DNA from: Gnetum montanum
Taxonomy: Eukaryota; Streptophyta; Gnetopsida; Gnetales; Gnetaceae
Direction: 5' to 3'
DNA: 34,776 nt
Assembly: GCA_015680685.1 (NCBI GenBank)
Contig: MNCI01018056.1
Coordinates: 151,876-186,651 of the forward strand
Part shown: positions 9,999 to 18,244 of the stretch, piece after piece
Layout of the letters: each line of letters starts with the position of its first letter
How positions within the stretch are numbered: position 1 is the first letter of the stretch
Notes under the pieces: generated by a model
What the model was told of the DNA's origin: nothing
Seen by the model: only the letters and a program-made list of their open reading frames with translations
Database searches by the model: none
Translations under genes and position numbers: made by a program

Positions 9999-12900
9999 CT
10001 AAAATAAAGAGTGTTTGTTTGAATTTTTTAGAAGTGTCCAACTTCTCCCAATTGATGTTTTCAAGTTAAGGGTTGGAAGTTGGTGACGCTCATGCTCCAG
10101 TGTATCTATGCTTTCGACGTGAGCGCAATTTTTCCCCCCAGTTAGTTCCATGCATGTTGGTGAGTTGCTCTTTGGATTAGCTATCAACCACGGGGTGTCT
10201 TTTTGTTGTGTGGTTGCTACATATAGGAACTTTTGTATGTTAGTTTCTTGGGCACATCGGTTGCATACAGGAAGTGTTGAACATTCCTGTATGCCATCAC
10301 CCTCTGTATCACTGTATGTGATGCATGGAACCTTCTTCTTCTCGATCTTTCCATAAGTGTTTTCCTTAGATATTTCTAGGGAAAGATCGCAAATTCCTAG
10401 GCATGCATTTATGGTGCTAAGCCATGTCCTTCCCATTATTGTTGGAAAATCCCCTTTGTCATTGTTTACTTGGATCATTAGGAAATTAACTGGGTATGAC
10501 CACCCACACATAGTGGTAACGACGTCCTCCACCAATCCCAAGGGAACGGTGATGGACTAGTTAGCTAGCTCTAAGCGAATATTGCTCTTCTTTAGTGGAG
10601 GCAAGTTCCAAGCTTTATACATTTCTTGTGATATTAAGTTAACTCCGGAGCTTGAGTCTAGAAGAGCTTTACAAGGTTCATTCCGAGTGACTTGGAGGTA
10701 GATTAAGGGACTCCCAAGGTCAAAGAATTTCCTGGGAAGGTGGCCCACCTTTATCCAGTCAGTGACAGTATGTGTTAACATAACCATGTGTGTTGAGCTC
10801 TGTTTTTGGTTTGAAGGGAGCTCCGAAGCCTTAATTGGTGGAGAGGTGTTTTGAGGCTCAATCACTTGTGGTTGTAAGAGCTTGTTTGGACTGTTGGTTA
10901 TGAAGAAAGGTCTTCTCTTTATACGGTTGTCAGAACTAGCAGTGGGTCGAAGGTTCACAACTCTTGTAGCATTATGTTGCTGTGGTTGAGTGGGGAGTTC
11001 CCCTTGCATTACTGGAGTAGGTGGTAGTGGAGCTATCGGTGTGAGAGTTGTGAATGGGTTTGGAGGATGGTATGCATGTGGTGTGTCTCCCCTAGGAGAA
11101 GGAGTCCTATAATGCTCCCGAGCCTAGTAGTGACGTTGTGGGGTTACGTGATTGACAGAGTCACTTGGAGAGACCAGCTGCTGCACGTAATAGCCATATG
11201 GATCCGGTTGCCGGTAAGGGTATTGTTGCCTAGGCGGTGGCATCCCCCATGACTGTGGGTATTGCCACTGCTGGTGTTGCTCGATAGGTTGTGGCAGAGT
11301 TCCACTTGGATAATACATTAAGGGTTGGTGGAACTGTCTTGGGTTACCTTGGGGATAAGGTAACCTTCAGGGTGCTTGCCATTTGTTAAGTCTTGGGTTG
11401 AGTGCATACACCCCAAACTCTTGTAGATGTGAGATTATTGGGCAACATCCCTTATGATGGTCATACTAACATATCTCACATCCACCATCATTTTCTGTAT
11501 TGGAATCCACAACCTCTTCGGTGATAGTCATTTTACCCTTACCTTTGTTACATGCATGGTCTAAGTCTCTCCTCTTCTTTTTATCATAGTCACTACTTCG
11601 CTCCTTAGACTCCTCTACAATTTTAAGGACGGTTTCGAATCTACTATCTAAGGAGTCCCACATTTGATCTACCTTAGTCGACATTCCTGTCATTAATTTT
11701 TGAAGCTGCAAGGTTTTTCTATTCACCATCTCTTTTGAGTGGTGACTCATCCTCCTCCTCACAGAATCTCACTCCCCTCTTTTGGAGGGAAGGATCGCAG
11801 TTGTACTCTTCCACGCTTTCTCTCTTGCATAGCTCTCCTTCTTCATTAGCTACTTGTTCCAACAATCTATGAACTTCATGGGACCTAAGCTCAGATAATC
11901 TCCCTTGGGCATATGTTCCAAGGGTTCTCCTAGTTTCGTGCCTAAGCCCATCTACAAGATGGCAGAGTTGAACCCCTTGTGCGTAACCATGGCCCAGGCA
12001 ATGATGTAGCAGTGCATAATATAGGCCCATGGTAGCATCCAAGGGTTCATGATTACCCTGCTTCCATCCTTGGATCTGTTTTCGCAAGTTGGACACCTAG
12101 GAGTACGTTTGATATTTATCATTAAATAGTTCTAGCATCGTACTCCACCTTCAAATGGATTCCGATTCTAAGGACCAATACTAGCTTTCCGCTTCTTTTA
12201 TCAGTGTCCTTGGGAACAACTTTAACTTTTGCCACTCATTTTCAATATTTTGCAAGGCATAGGCATCGTGAAATGCCTGTAAGTGATTATGAGGATCAGT
12301 GTTATATCCCCCCTCAAATCGTGGAATATTATTCATGTCTAGTCTCTTGATCCTGCTATCTTTCTAGTGTCTTGTAGGTATTCTAACAGCCTCTGTAATG
12401 TCTAACATACTTCGGGTTGCAAGTAGGGGTTCTTTGTTGTCATTTCTTTCATGGCGTCTGTGATGCCTACGCAGTTCCCTACTTTCCCTTCTTCCATGCC
12501 GTGATTCTTTCGAATTCCCTCGTCCTCACTCTCAACTCTCTTATCGAGGTTTCTCACTATGTTTGCCCTTATCCTCATGGTTGGGTTCTTTGTGACTGCG
12601 TCTTGATGTGGAAGGAGAGGGTGAATGAGGCGATGAAGGTGAAGAAGAAGGGGAACTGTTGCCATGATGATGTTTCCTACCTTCTCTTCAGTGGTTACGG
12701 CCCCGATCGTGATGATGATCAGACTGCCTGCCCTTGTCATATGTTTGTGCTCCCTCATTGAACACTTGGTGTTCATGGGGATCAGAACCAGGGTTATGAA
12801 TCATGGAGTGTAGGTTCTGATACCCACCTCCTGACCATCATTAGGAGGGGGAACATCATTTGATGGAGAACCTATTATACCTGGTTCACCATCTCCAATT

Positions 12901-13318
12901 TCACTTATAACATGCAGGACGTTGTGGGGCCCTTTACCCTTCAACGATGTATGGTAGCTCTCCTGTCGCAAGTCCCTTTGATGTTGCGCTTCTGTGGGAT
13001 GGTACTCCCTTGTGTCATAGTTGCACGCAACGTACTCTGCGTATAATTGTGACATGTCTATTTGTGCAAGAGCACGAAGGAGCATGTTGGGGACTGCTCG
13101 GTTTGGGGCAACACTATGTTACCCTCCAAATATCTCCAATGCAGTTGCTCATCTTGATGGAGGATAAAAGTAAAGTTGGGTATATACTCATCGTGATGAG
13201 TATACACTACCCAAAACTGTTGAGGAACTGGTGGATTTGGGTTACGTATGTTGTGCTGCCGATTGTCTCTTGTGTGGTCCCTAGGTAGTGAGGTGCTTTT
13301 GTGAGAAGAAGAAGACAT
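9999..13318 (-). pseudogene. gag-protease of element B (stops and frameshifts)
   Basis: On the minus strand, from near 13318, a series of ORFs in changing frames makes up one decayed polyprotein. A Q- and H-rich N-terminal part comes first. At about 12340-12060 a capsid-like segment follows (IPRFEGGYNTDPHNHLQAFH, then Trp-rich text as in the retrotransposon gag family). Next come an arginine- and leucine-rich capsid C-terminal part (12096-11719), a charged segment (11762-11466) and a proline/glutamine-rich linker (to about 10800). The protease-like part is at about 10740-10380. Its active-site region reads LLDSSSGVNLIS (10629-10664) where families usually have D-S/T-G, and a stop at 10557-10559 splits it. 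FPTIMGRTWL matches the usual ILGRPWL end motif. No zinc knuckle was found. The product is not functional as read. Confidence 0.75.
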
Positions 13319-13446
13319 TGTTGTTTTATTCGATCTGCTAGTTACCGTTGTTTAATTTTTCTTCTAATTAACCCTAAGGGTTCGTTTTAGCTTCCCAACG
13401 ATGTGGATGATTTCCTATGTTCTACTTAGTGCACAAACAACTAAGT

Positions 13447-13463
13447 CCCTGGCAACGACGCCA
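13447..13463 (-). other. Primer-binding site of element B (tRNA-Asp type)
   Basis: The plus strand reads CCCTGGCAACGACGCCA, matching 15 of 17 bases of the plant tRNA-Asp 3' end (CCCCGGCAACGGCGCCA, recalled from general knowledge). On the minus strand this is the complementary primer site. One base separates it from the 5' LTR. This fixes the orientation of the element. Confidence 0.85.
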
Positions 13464-13464
13464 A

Positions 13465-14216
13465 TGATGAGTGGCGAGGTACCCCTACACTCAACCATAT
13501 GAATATGAGCGTTACACGCGCAATCCGGTCGAACTCCAAGGACTAAGTGTTTACGCGCCTTATGGAACACTTAAGGATAATCAATCGCTATCTTCCCAAG
13601 CTTACTTGTATTTGTCATAGTTGTATGGTTAAGTGAGCTTGAGGTACATGATTTTTATGTCTTTTATCTTTTTATCGCCTATGCTAAGAGGAGAAAGGGT
13701 GAAGAGACTAAGTAACTAACTTTCACTAACTAAGCTCTAATCGTCCTAGCATCAGTATCCGTTCCCACTTGTCGTACACACCCTGAACTAGTGCAACGCT
13801 ACTGGGATTACCAAACGCTATTCGTCGCTGGGTTACCAAGCATAGCGCACGTGGTCAAAGCGGTCGTATTGAATGCACTTAACTAGGAGAGTTAAGGGTT
13901 AAGAGAGATTAAGTGTCTAAAAAAGCATTTAAATATTTAACAGTAATTAAATCCTATTTAGCTTAGTCCATATGTTGCAAGGTTTATCAGAAAGTTCGTC
14001 TTTATTGCCGGACACAATGTGTGCTCAGGTACAAATTGCTTGAATAAAGATCCGTTCACTTTGAGACTCCTACTGCGGGCACATGGAAATTATTCTAACT
14101 CTGGAATGGTAAAACTGCTATAGTTTGGCTAAGGGTCTAGATCTAGATGGAGAAACAAAGGAAGGCTGCCTCTTATTTATAGAACTGGTGACGGGCTGCG
14201 ATATCGCGGCTCATCA
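13465..14216 (-). repeat. 5' LTR of element B (right copy)
   Basis: It has the same TGATGAG...CTCATCA ends as the left copy, without the 34-base segment. On the minus strand a TATAAATAA lies at 14181-14173, only about 35 bases inside the LTR's 5' edge, so U3 would be very short. Confidence 0.93.
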
Positions 14217-14221
14217 TCTAA
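14217..14221. repeat. Target-site duplication TCTAA, right copy
   Basis: Exact match to 7286-7290, immediately after the terminal CA of the right LTR. Confidence 0.9.
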
Positions 14222-14280
14222 GTTCTATAAAACTATCATATTAGCCATCTATTATATAATTGAACCGAGGGTGAGGCGTG

Positions 14281-14411
14281 TTGGAACCCAAAATAAGTGA
14301 AACATAGGTACACCCTAAAATTTATAGAAGTTTATCAATCAATGCTACCTAGTATAATTGAACATGTGACTTGGGGTTCCTAGGCCAAGGCCTGTACCAT
14401 TAGGCTAACAT
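14281..14411 (-). repeat. SINE-like copy, tRNA-derived head
   Basis: Read on the minus strand it has an A-box-like TTAGCCTAATGGTAC, a degenerate B box (TGTTCAATTAT) and a body ending GGGTTCCAACA. The same head type recurs at 34465-34535. Confidence 0.6.
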
Positions 14412-14433
14412 CTCATTGTTATTAGTTAACAAC

Positions 14434-14581
14434 TTTATGTTAGCCTAGTGGTAAGACTATTGATTTGAAAGCTCCAGATCATGGGTTTGATTCTAGGGGG
14501 TAACGTTGAGTTATAAATTTCTAATTAGACTATATATCCTACGGTGTACTTGTATTACAATTATTTCAGGATTCCAACACA
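14434..14581 (+). repeat. SINE-like copy, best example of the family
   Basis: The A box TAGCCTAGTGGTAAG lies at 14441-14455 and the B box GGGTTTGATTC at 14483-14493, spaced as in a tRNA. A body of about 80 bp follows (TTGAGTTATAAATTTCTAAT... to GGATTCCAACACA) and then a C-rich run (14584-14606). Confidence 0.72.
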
Positions 14582-14627
14582 TCTCCCCTCCCCCCCTCCT
14601 CCCCCCAAAACCCATAAATGAGGTATC

Positions 14628-14745
14628 TAGTCAAAATTATGGGTTTGATTCTAATGGGCAATGATGATTTATAAAGTTTTAATTTGACTACATATATTGG
14701 GGTTTATCTATATTACAATTATTTCAAGGTTCCAACACCCCCACC
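14628..14745 (+). repeat. SINE-like copy, 5'-truncated
   Basis: The B box GGGTTTGATTC at 14641-14651 is followed by the same body (TTACAATTATTTCAAGGTTC) and CCAACACCCCC end as the copy at 14434. The A-box half is missing. Confidence 0.65.
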
Positions 14746-14980
14746 CTTCACATCCCCCTTCTACCCCACCCCTACCCCCCTCCCACCTCATGTTATTGGT
14801 TAGAACATGTAGCTCATGGTTTGTAAGTTACATTGACATATCATTAAATTTTACAAAACTACCATGTTGTTTATATGTCCTAAATTACTTTGTTGGAAGA
14901 AGGGAATGAGGAAAAGGATGAGAAGAAGGTGGTGTAAATAATTTAACTATAAGTACATCCAAAAACATATAGTCAATAAG

Positions 14981-15118
14981 GGGAGGTATTGGAAGTTGAG
15001 ATAAGTTTTTAACAATATTTACCCACAAGGCATGTAGTCCAATTAGAACTCTATAACTCAGCATTGTCCACAAGAATCAAACCCATGACTTCAAATCAAG
15101 ACATATAACCAATAAGAT
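14981..15118 (-). repeat. SINE-like copy
   Basis: On the minus strand the B box reads GGGTTTGATTC (15084-15074) with the family's ATTTGAAG...CATGGGT context, and the body ends TTCCAATACCTCCCC. The A-box half is degraded. Confidence 0.62.
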
Positions 15119-15137
15119 TTATAGGGAATAACAAGAT

Positions 15138-15214
15138 GTTAACCTAATGGTAAGACTCTTGATTGAGAAGCTTCAAGTTATAAGTTCAACTTTGATAGAT
15201 AGTATTGAGTTATT
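15138..15214 (+). repeat. SINE-like head
   Basis: GTTAACCTAATGGTAAGACT carries the A box. The B-box region (AAGTTCAACTTTG) is degraded and the body is cut after TTGAGTTAT. Confidence 0.55.
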
Positions 15215-15221
15215 AATCCCA

Positions 15222-15565
15222 ACTTCTTCAACCAATGTTGAAATTTCTGCTTCTTTTATTGATGTCAAAATTTGTATTGATTCTCAAGATGTAGATTTAC
15301 AAGCTTGTAAGGAAAAGTTATGACACCTTCTTCCAGTGATATCAATATAACTAAGACACCTAATTTTTCTCTTCATGATAATATATATGAGTCATTGGTT
15401 TTTGATCTTTCATAACAATATGTATTTATTCAAAATTTGGATTACCTATCTCGTAATCAAATTTTTGTTTTGTAGTTAAAAAATGTGATGAAAAAACATG
15501 ACATCCAAGTCATTCATGCCAAGTATTATTTTCATTTTTTTCTTCTTGTTAAGTTAGGCTAGGTT
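15222..15565 (+). repeat. Dispersed repeat R, copy 2
   Basis: It aligns with 6888-7268 at both DNA and partial peptide level. It starts with CAACTTCTTCAACCAATG (AACTTCTTTTACCAATG in copy 1) and stops just before the sequence gap with AGTTAGGCTAGG (AATTAGGCTATAG in copy 1). Confidence 0.6.
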
Positions 15566-15568
15566 TTG

Positions 15569-15617
15569 NNNNNNNNNNNNNNNNNNNNNNNNNNNNNNNN
15601 NNNNNNNNNNNNNNNNN
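15569..15617. other. Assembly gap (49 N)
   Basis: A run of unresolved bases, followed directly by a G-run. The gap probably falls in the C/G-rich end of a SINE-like copy, which is hard to sequence. Confidence 1.
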
Positions 15618-15846
15618 GGGGGAGGGTTGTTGGAACTTTGAAATAATTATAACTCAACATTGTGTGTGCTTTGGGGTGTGGCAGGAATAGAGTAGCCTTG
15701 TGGTAAGATCCTTTTCAGTTGTGGATCACATCTACCCCTATTGTGTGGGTAGGGGCTGTGCTACTAGCCTTGAGTTGTTTTGCCTAAAAAAACAAGAACC
15801 AAACCCATGACTTAGAGCTTTTAAATCTAGAGTCTTACCACTAGAT
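15618..15846 (-). repeat. SINE-like copy split by a second SINE-like insertion
   Basis: The 3' part of the family (minus strand GAGTTATAATTATTTCAAAG then TTCCAACA) is at 15618-15660. The matching 5' head (minus strand CTAGTGGTAAGACTCTAG ... CATGGGTTTGGTTC) is at about 15785-15846. The two halves are separated by another unit. Confidence 0.58.
15661..15784 (+). repeat. Second SINE-like family, nested insertion
   Basis: This unit has an A-box-like TAGCCTTGTGGTAAG at 15693-15707, a poorly kept B-box region, a body different from the surrounding copies and an A-rich end (CCTAAAAAAACAAGAA). It interrupts the copy at 15618-15846, so it is younger. The B box is too degraded for a firm tRNA origin. 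Confidence 0.5.
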
Positions 15847-15899
15847 ATAGAATCTTTGATGGTTTAATGTGTCTTAGATGTAGGATCTTTTATACATAA

Positions 15900-16262
15900 G
15901 CATGCACTATTAATCAGTTCTAAGTCGGCTTCATATTTTGATATCCAATTTGAAGAATATACTAAAGTTCCATATTTTGTCAAGTTATGTAATATTTTGT
16001 TGATTTTTTTTAGAAAGCCAAGGAAGAATTTATTAGTTTTCTTGGTCCCATTAAGCATATGAAGTTTATTTTTACAACTTTTGGTTTTCGTAGATGTTTT
16101 TGGTTAAATCATTATTCTCAATCATAAAAAGGAATTGGTATTACAAGTAGGATGCATGACTTATATTTAGCCATTTGAATATTATAATCTTCCTAATTCT
16201 TGCAACTTTTGCCATCGTGAGGGACATTTGTTTAATGCTTGTCCTTTTCTACTCGAAAAAAG
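15900..16262 (+). pseudogene. LINE ORF1 relic with CCHC zinc knuckle
   Basis: Bases 16201-16242 encode CNFCHREGHLFNAC, a C-x2-C-x4-H-x4-C knuckle, preceded by PFEYYNLPNS. This matches the usual YE.LP..C..C...GH....C text of ORF1/gag-like proteins of plant L1-type LINEs (DUF4283 plus zf-CCHC type). Upstream the frame is full of stops, and only fragments such as FDIQFEEYTKVPYFVKL look like protein. Repeat R copy 2 upstream may be part of the same relic. It is not expressed as a protein as it stands. Confidence 0.55.
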
Positions 16263-16395
16263 ATTATGAATAAAAGAAAAAATATGTTGAAGTTGAAGGT
16301 AGAAAAAAATAATATAAAATTAAATATATGAAAACTCAAACTAATGTTAACAACAACAATGATCAAATAACAATAAAGAATACAGAGAAATTAGA

Positions 16396-16560
16396 GTGAT
16401 GGTCAAGTGCTCATTTCTCAAGTCAAAGACCCAGGTTTGAGCCTAGGTGTAGCCACTCAAAGAGGTTAGGCTGTACTCATCCACCAATCCTCCTAGGACC
16501 CCACCTGGCGAGATGATTATTATGACTCGAGGTGATGATCCTTTTTACTAGATAAAGTAC
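16396..16560 (+). repeat. Third SINE-like type, tRNA-derived head
   Basis: GTGATGGTCAAGTGC (16396-16410) and AGGTTTGAGCC (16433-16443) resemble A and B boxes at tRNA-like spacing. The body (GTAGCCACTCAAAGAGGTTA...) differs from the 14434 family. Confidence 0.5.
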
Positions 16561-16596
16561 TAAGTAGTTTAGATAAATAAGTCATAAGACAAAATT

Positions 16597-17256
16597 TTCC
16601 TTGTTTGACAAGAATACTATTAACTCAAAGATTGAAACTAGTGTCGACAATAAGATTGTACTTAATAATAAAGATTCTTAACATAAGATTAATAATAAGT
16701 GATGAGGTGAAGATATTCTAAAAGTGATGCCACTTTATTGCTTTGATACAAATATTGGTATTAAGCCACAACTCTCTATCTCAAATCCTTTTGCTATTTT
16801 AAGTTTAAGCATGGATATTGAAAAATGATGAAAATTTTGTTCGCCGAATTTTTCAAAGTATTAATTGTAGAGTTGTAACCTTGAGTAGACAATCCTAAAA
16901 TCAAAAAGTTTTTTCTTTCCATATTTTTCCTTGTTTGACAAGAATACTATTAACTCAAAGATTGAAACTAGTGTCGACAATAAGATTGTACTTAATAATA
17001 AAGATTCTTAACATAAGATTAATAATAAGTGATGAGGTGAAGATATTCTAAAAGTGATGCCACTATATTGCTTTGATACAAATATTGGTATTAAGCCACA
17101 ACTCTCTATCTCAAATCCTTTTGCTATTTTAAGTTTAAGCATGGATATTGAAAAATGATGAAAATTTTGTTCGCCTAATTTTTCAAAGTATTAATTGTAG
17201 AGTTGTAACCTTGAGTAGACAATCCTAAAATCAAAAAGTTTTTTCTTTCCATATTT
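16597..17256. repeat. 330-bp near-perfect tandem duplication
   Basis: The segment starting TTCCTTGTTTGACAAGAATA recurs exactly 330 bases later. By eye the two copies differ at two bases only (CACTTTATTG/CACTATATTG and TTCGCCGAAT/TTCGCCTAAT). No coding or RNA feature is recognised inside. It is either a recent duplication or an assembly artefact. Confidence 0.85.
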
Positions 17257-17334
17257 TTTTTATGATATCTACATAGTGTAAAGCATTTTATGTATTTTGA
17301 ATTTTTTTGCTCATTTTTAATATTTTTTTTTAGG

Positions 17335-17411
17335 GTTTGATACCTTGCCCTCCCACTAGAATTGAACCCATAACTTGGAGTTATCAAAATAAGAGTCTTG
17401 CCATTAGACTT
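17335..17411 (-). repeat. SINE-like head
   Basis: On the minus strand: A-box part TCTAATGGCAAG (17408-17397) and B box GGGTTCAATTC (17369-17359). It forms an inverted pair with the copy at 17431. Confidence 0.6.
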
Positions 17412-17430
17412 ATTGTAGAACTCAAGTAAA

Positions 17431-17545
17431 ACATAAGAAAAATTGGCAAGACTTTTGATTTAGAAGTTCCAAGTTATGAGTTTGATTCTAGTGGGTAATG
17501 TTAAGTTGTAATGTTGTAACTTGGCTATATGTTTTAGGGGTAAAC
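17431..17545 (+). repeat. SINE-like copy
   Basis: GGCAAGACTTTTGATTTAGA, then B box GAGTTTGATTC (17478-17488), then a body similar to the 14434 copy. The very start of the A box is lost. Confidence 0.55.
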
Positions 17546-17554
17546 ATTGATTTT

Positions 17555-17725
17555 TTTGGGTCCCTTACAAATAAAATAACATAATAACATAATAAATAAG
17601 GGTTGTGAAATGGAAGTATTATTAGTGGTTGTATATATTTATTTATTTATTTTGGTTCCTTACAAATAAAATAACATAATAGATAAGGGTTGTGAAATGG
17701 AAGTATTATTAGTAGGGTATATATA
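17555..17725. repeat. 95-bp tandem duplication
   Basis: CCTTACAAATAAAATAACAT at 17563 recurs at 17658. GGGTTGTGAAATGGAAGTAT follows in both, and the first copy has about 8 extra bases (ACATAATA). The sequence is AT-rich and no function is seen. Confidence 0.75.
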
Positions 17726-17831
17726 TGCTTTAGTCATGATTCCAAGTTTAGAAAACCATGAAAATGATCCACATAAAACTTTCTAAATGTAAAGATTTCA
17801 TAACTAAAATTTTGAACTGAAATCAACAATA

Positions 17832-17895
17832 AAATGTTAGCGTAGTGGTATGAGTTTCTGGTTAGTAACCCCCCATCACAGGTTTGGGTTCCAAC
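17832..17895 (+). repeat. SINE-like head just upstream of the NOP58 promoter
   Basis: TAGCGTAGTGGTATG (17838-17852) fits an A box and GGTTTGGGTTCC (17881-17892) fits a B box. It ends about 110 bp before the NOP58 TATA box. The body appears lost. Confidence 0.55.
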
Positions 17896-18007
17896 ACCGC
17901 AACTAGAACTTTGAAATCACAGTCTTGCTAAAATGACAGTAGTTTTTCTTGTCCATCATCATCGGAGCGTTGCCGCAACAAAATGAGTCCGCTGAAAACT
18001 GGAGTGC

Positions 18008-18049
18008 TATAAAAAGCGCAACTCCCTGGCTTTACAGGGTTTAGGGTTT
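18008..18049 (+). promoter_or_regulatory. NOP58 core promoter: TATA box and telo-box
   Basis: TATAAAAA at 18008-18015 is followed by TTAGGGTTT at 18041-18049, the reverse of the telo-box AAACCCTAA. Telo-boxes near the start site are typical of plant ribosomal-protein and ribosome-biogenesis genes, which fits a NOP58 gene. The start site is expected near 18040 and the 5' leader would be about 200 nt. Confidence 0.65.
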
Positions 18050-18244
18050 TAGAGGCAGCCATTCATTTGACGGATAAAACAATTCTTAAATCGGTCCGCA
18101 GATAAATACCTGTCTCTCGCAAACATTATAACGTTGTTATATCCGATCGCATTGCTGCGAAATCATAGCTTTGAGTATTGAGATAGTTTTGTTGCAGCTT
18201 CGGTTCATTGTTCAGCCAAGGACTGTATTTAAGCTTATCTGAAG

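Larger units (their letters stand above)
7291..14216 (-). mobile_element. Complete LTR element B (Ty3/gypsy, gag-protease only)
   Basis: The element is 6,926 bp, bounded by LTRs of 786 and 752 bp and by the 5-bp duplication TCTAA. The primer site next to the right LTR and the coding direction show that it reads on the minus strand, so 13465-14216 is the 5' LTR. The internal region of 5,388 bp holds a decayed gag-protease and about 1.9 kb of non-coding sequence. I see no RT, RNase H or integrase motif in any frame, so it looks non-autonomous and would need a partner element. By hand I count about 45 differences between the LTRs over 752 bp (about 6%), mostly transitions, so the insertion is old. 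Confidence 0.9.

Noticed and set aside
10150-10560. Plus-strand ORFs over 10150-10560 and 12417-12761
   Set aside because: They are shadows of the minus-strand gag-protease of element B.
14434-14581. A functional tRNA gene
   Set aside because: A- and B-box motifs are present, but no cloverleaf with paired acceptor and anticodon stems can be drawn, and the unit recurs as a dispersed repeat.
14697-15073. ORFs of 62-70 codons in the SINE-like cluster
   Set aside because: They come from C-rich and AT-rich repeat sequence and have no protein-like features.
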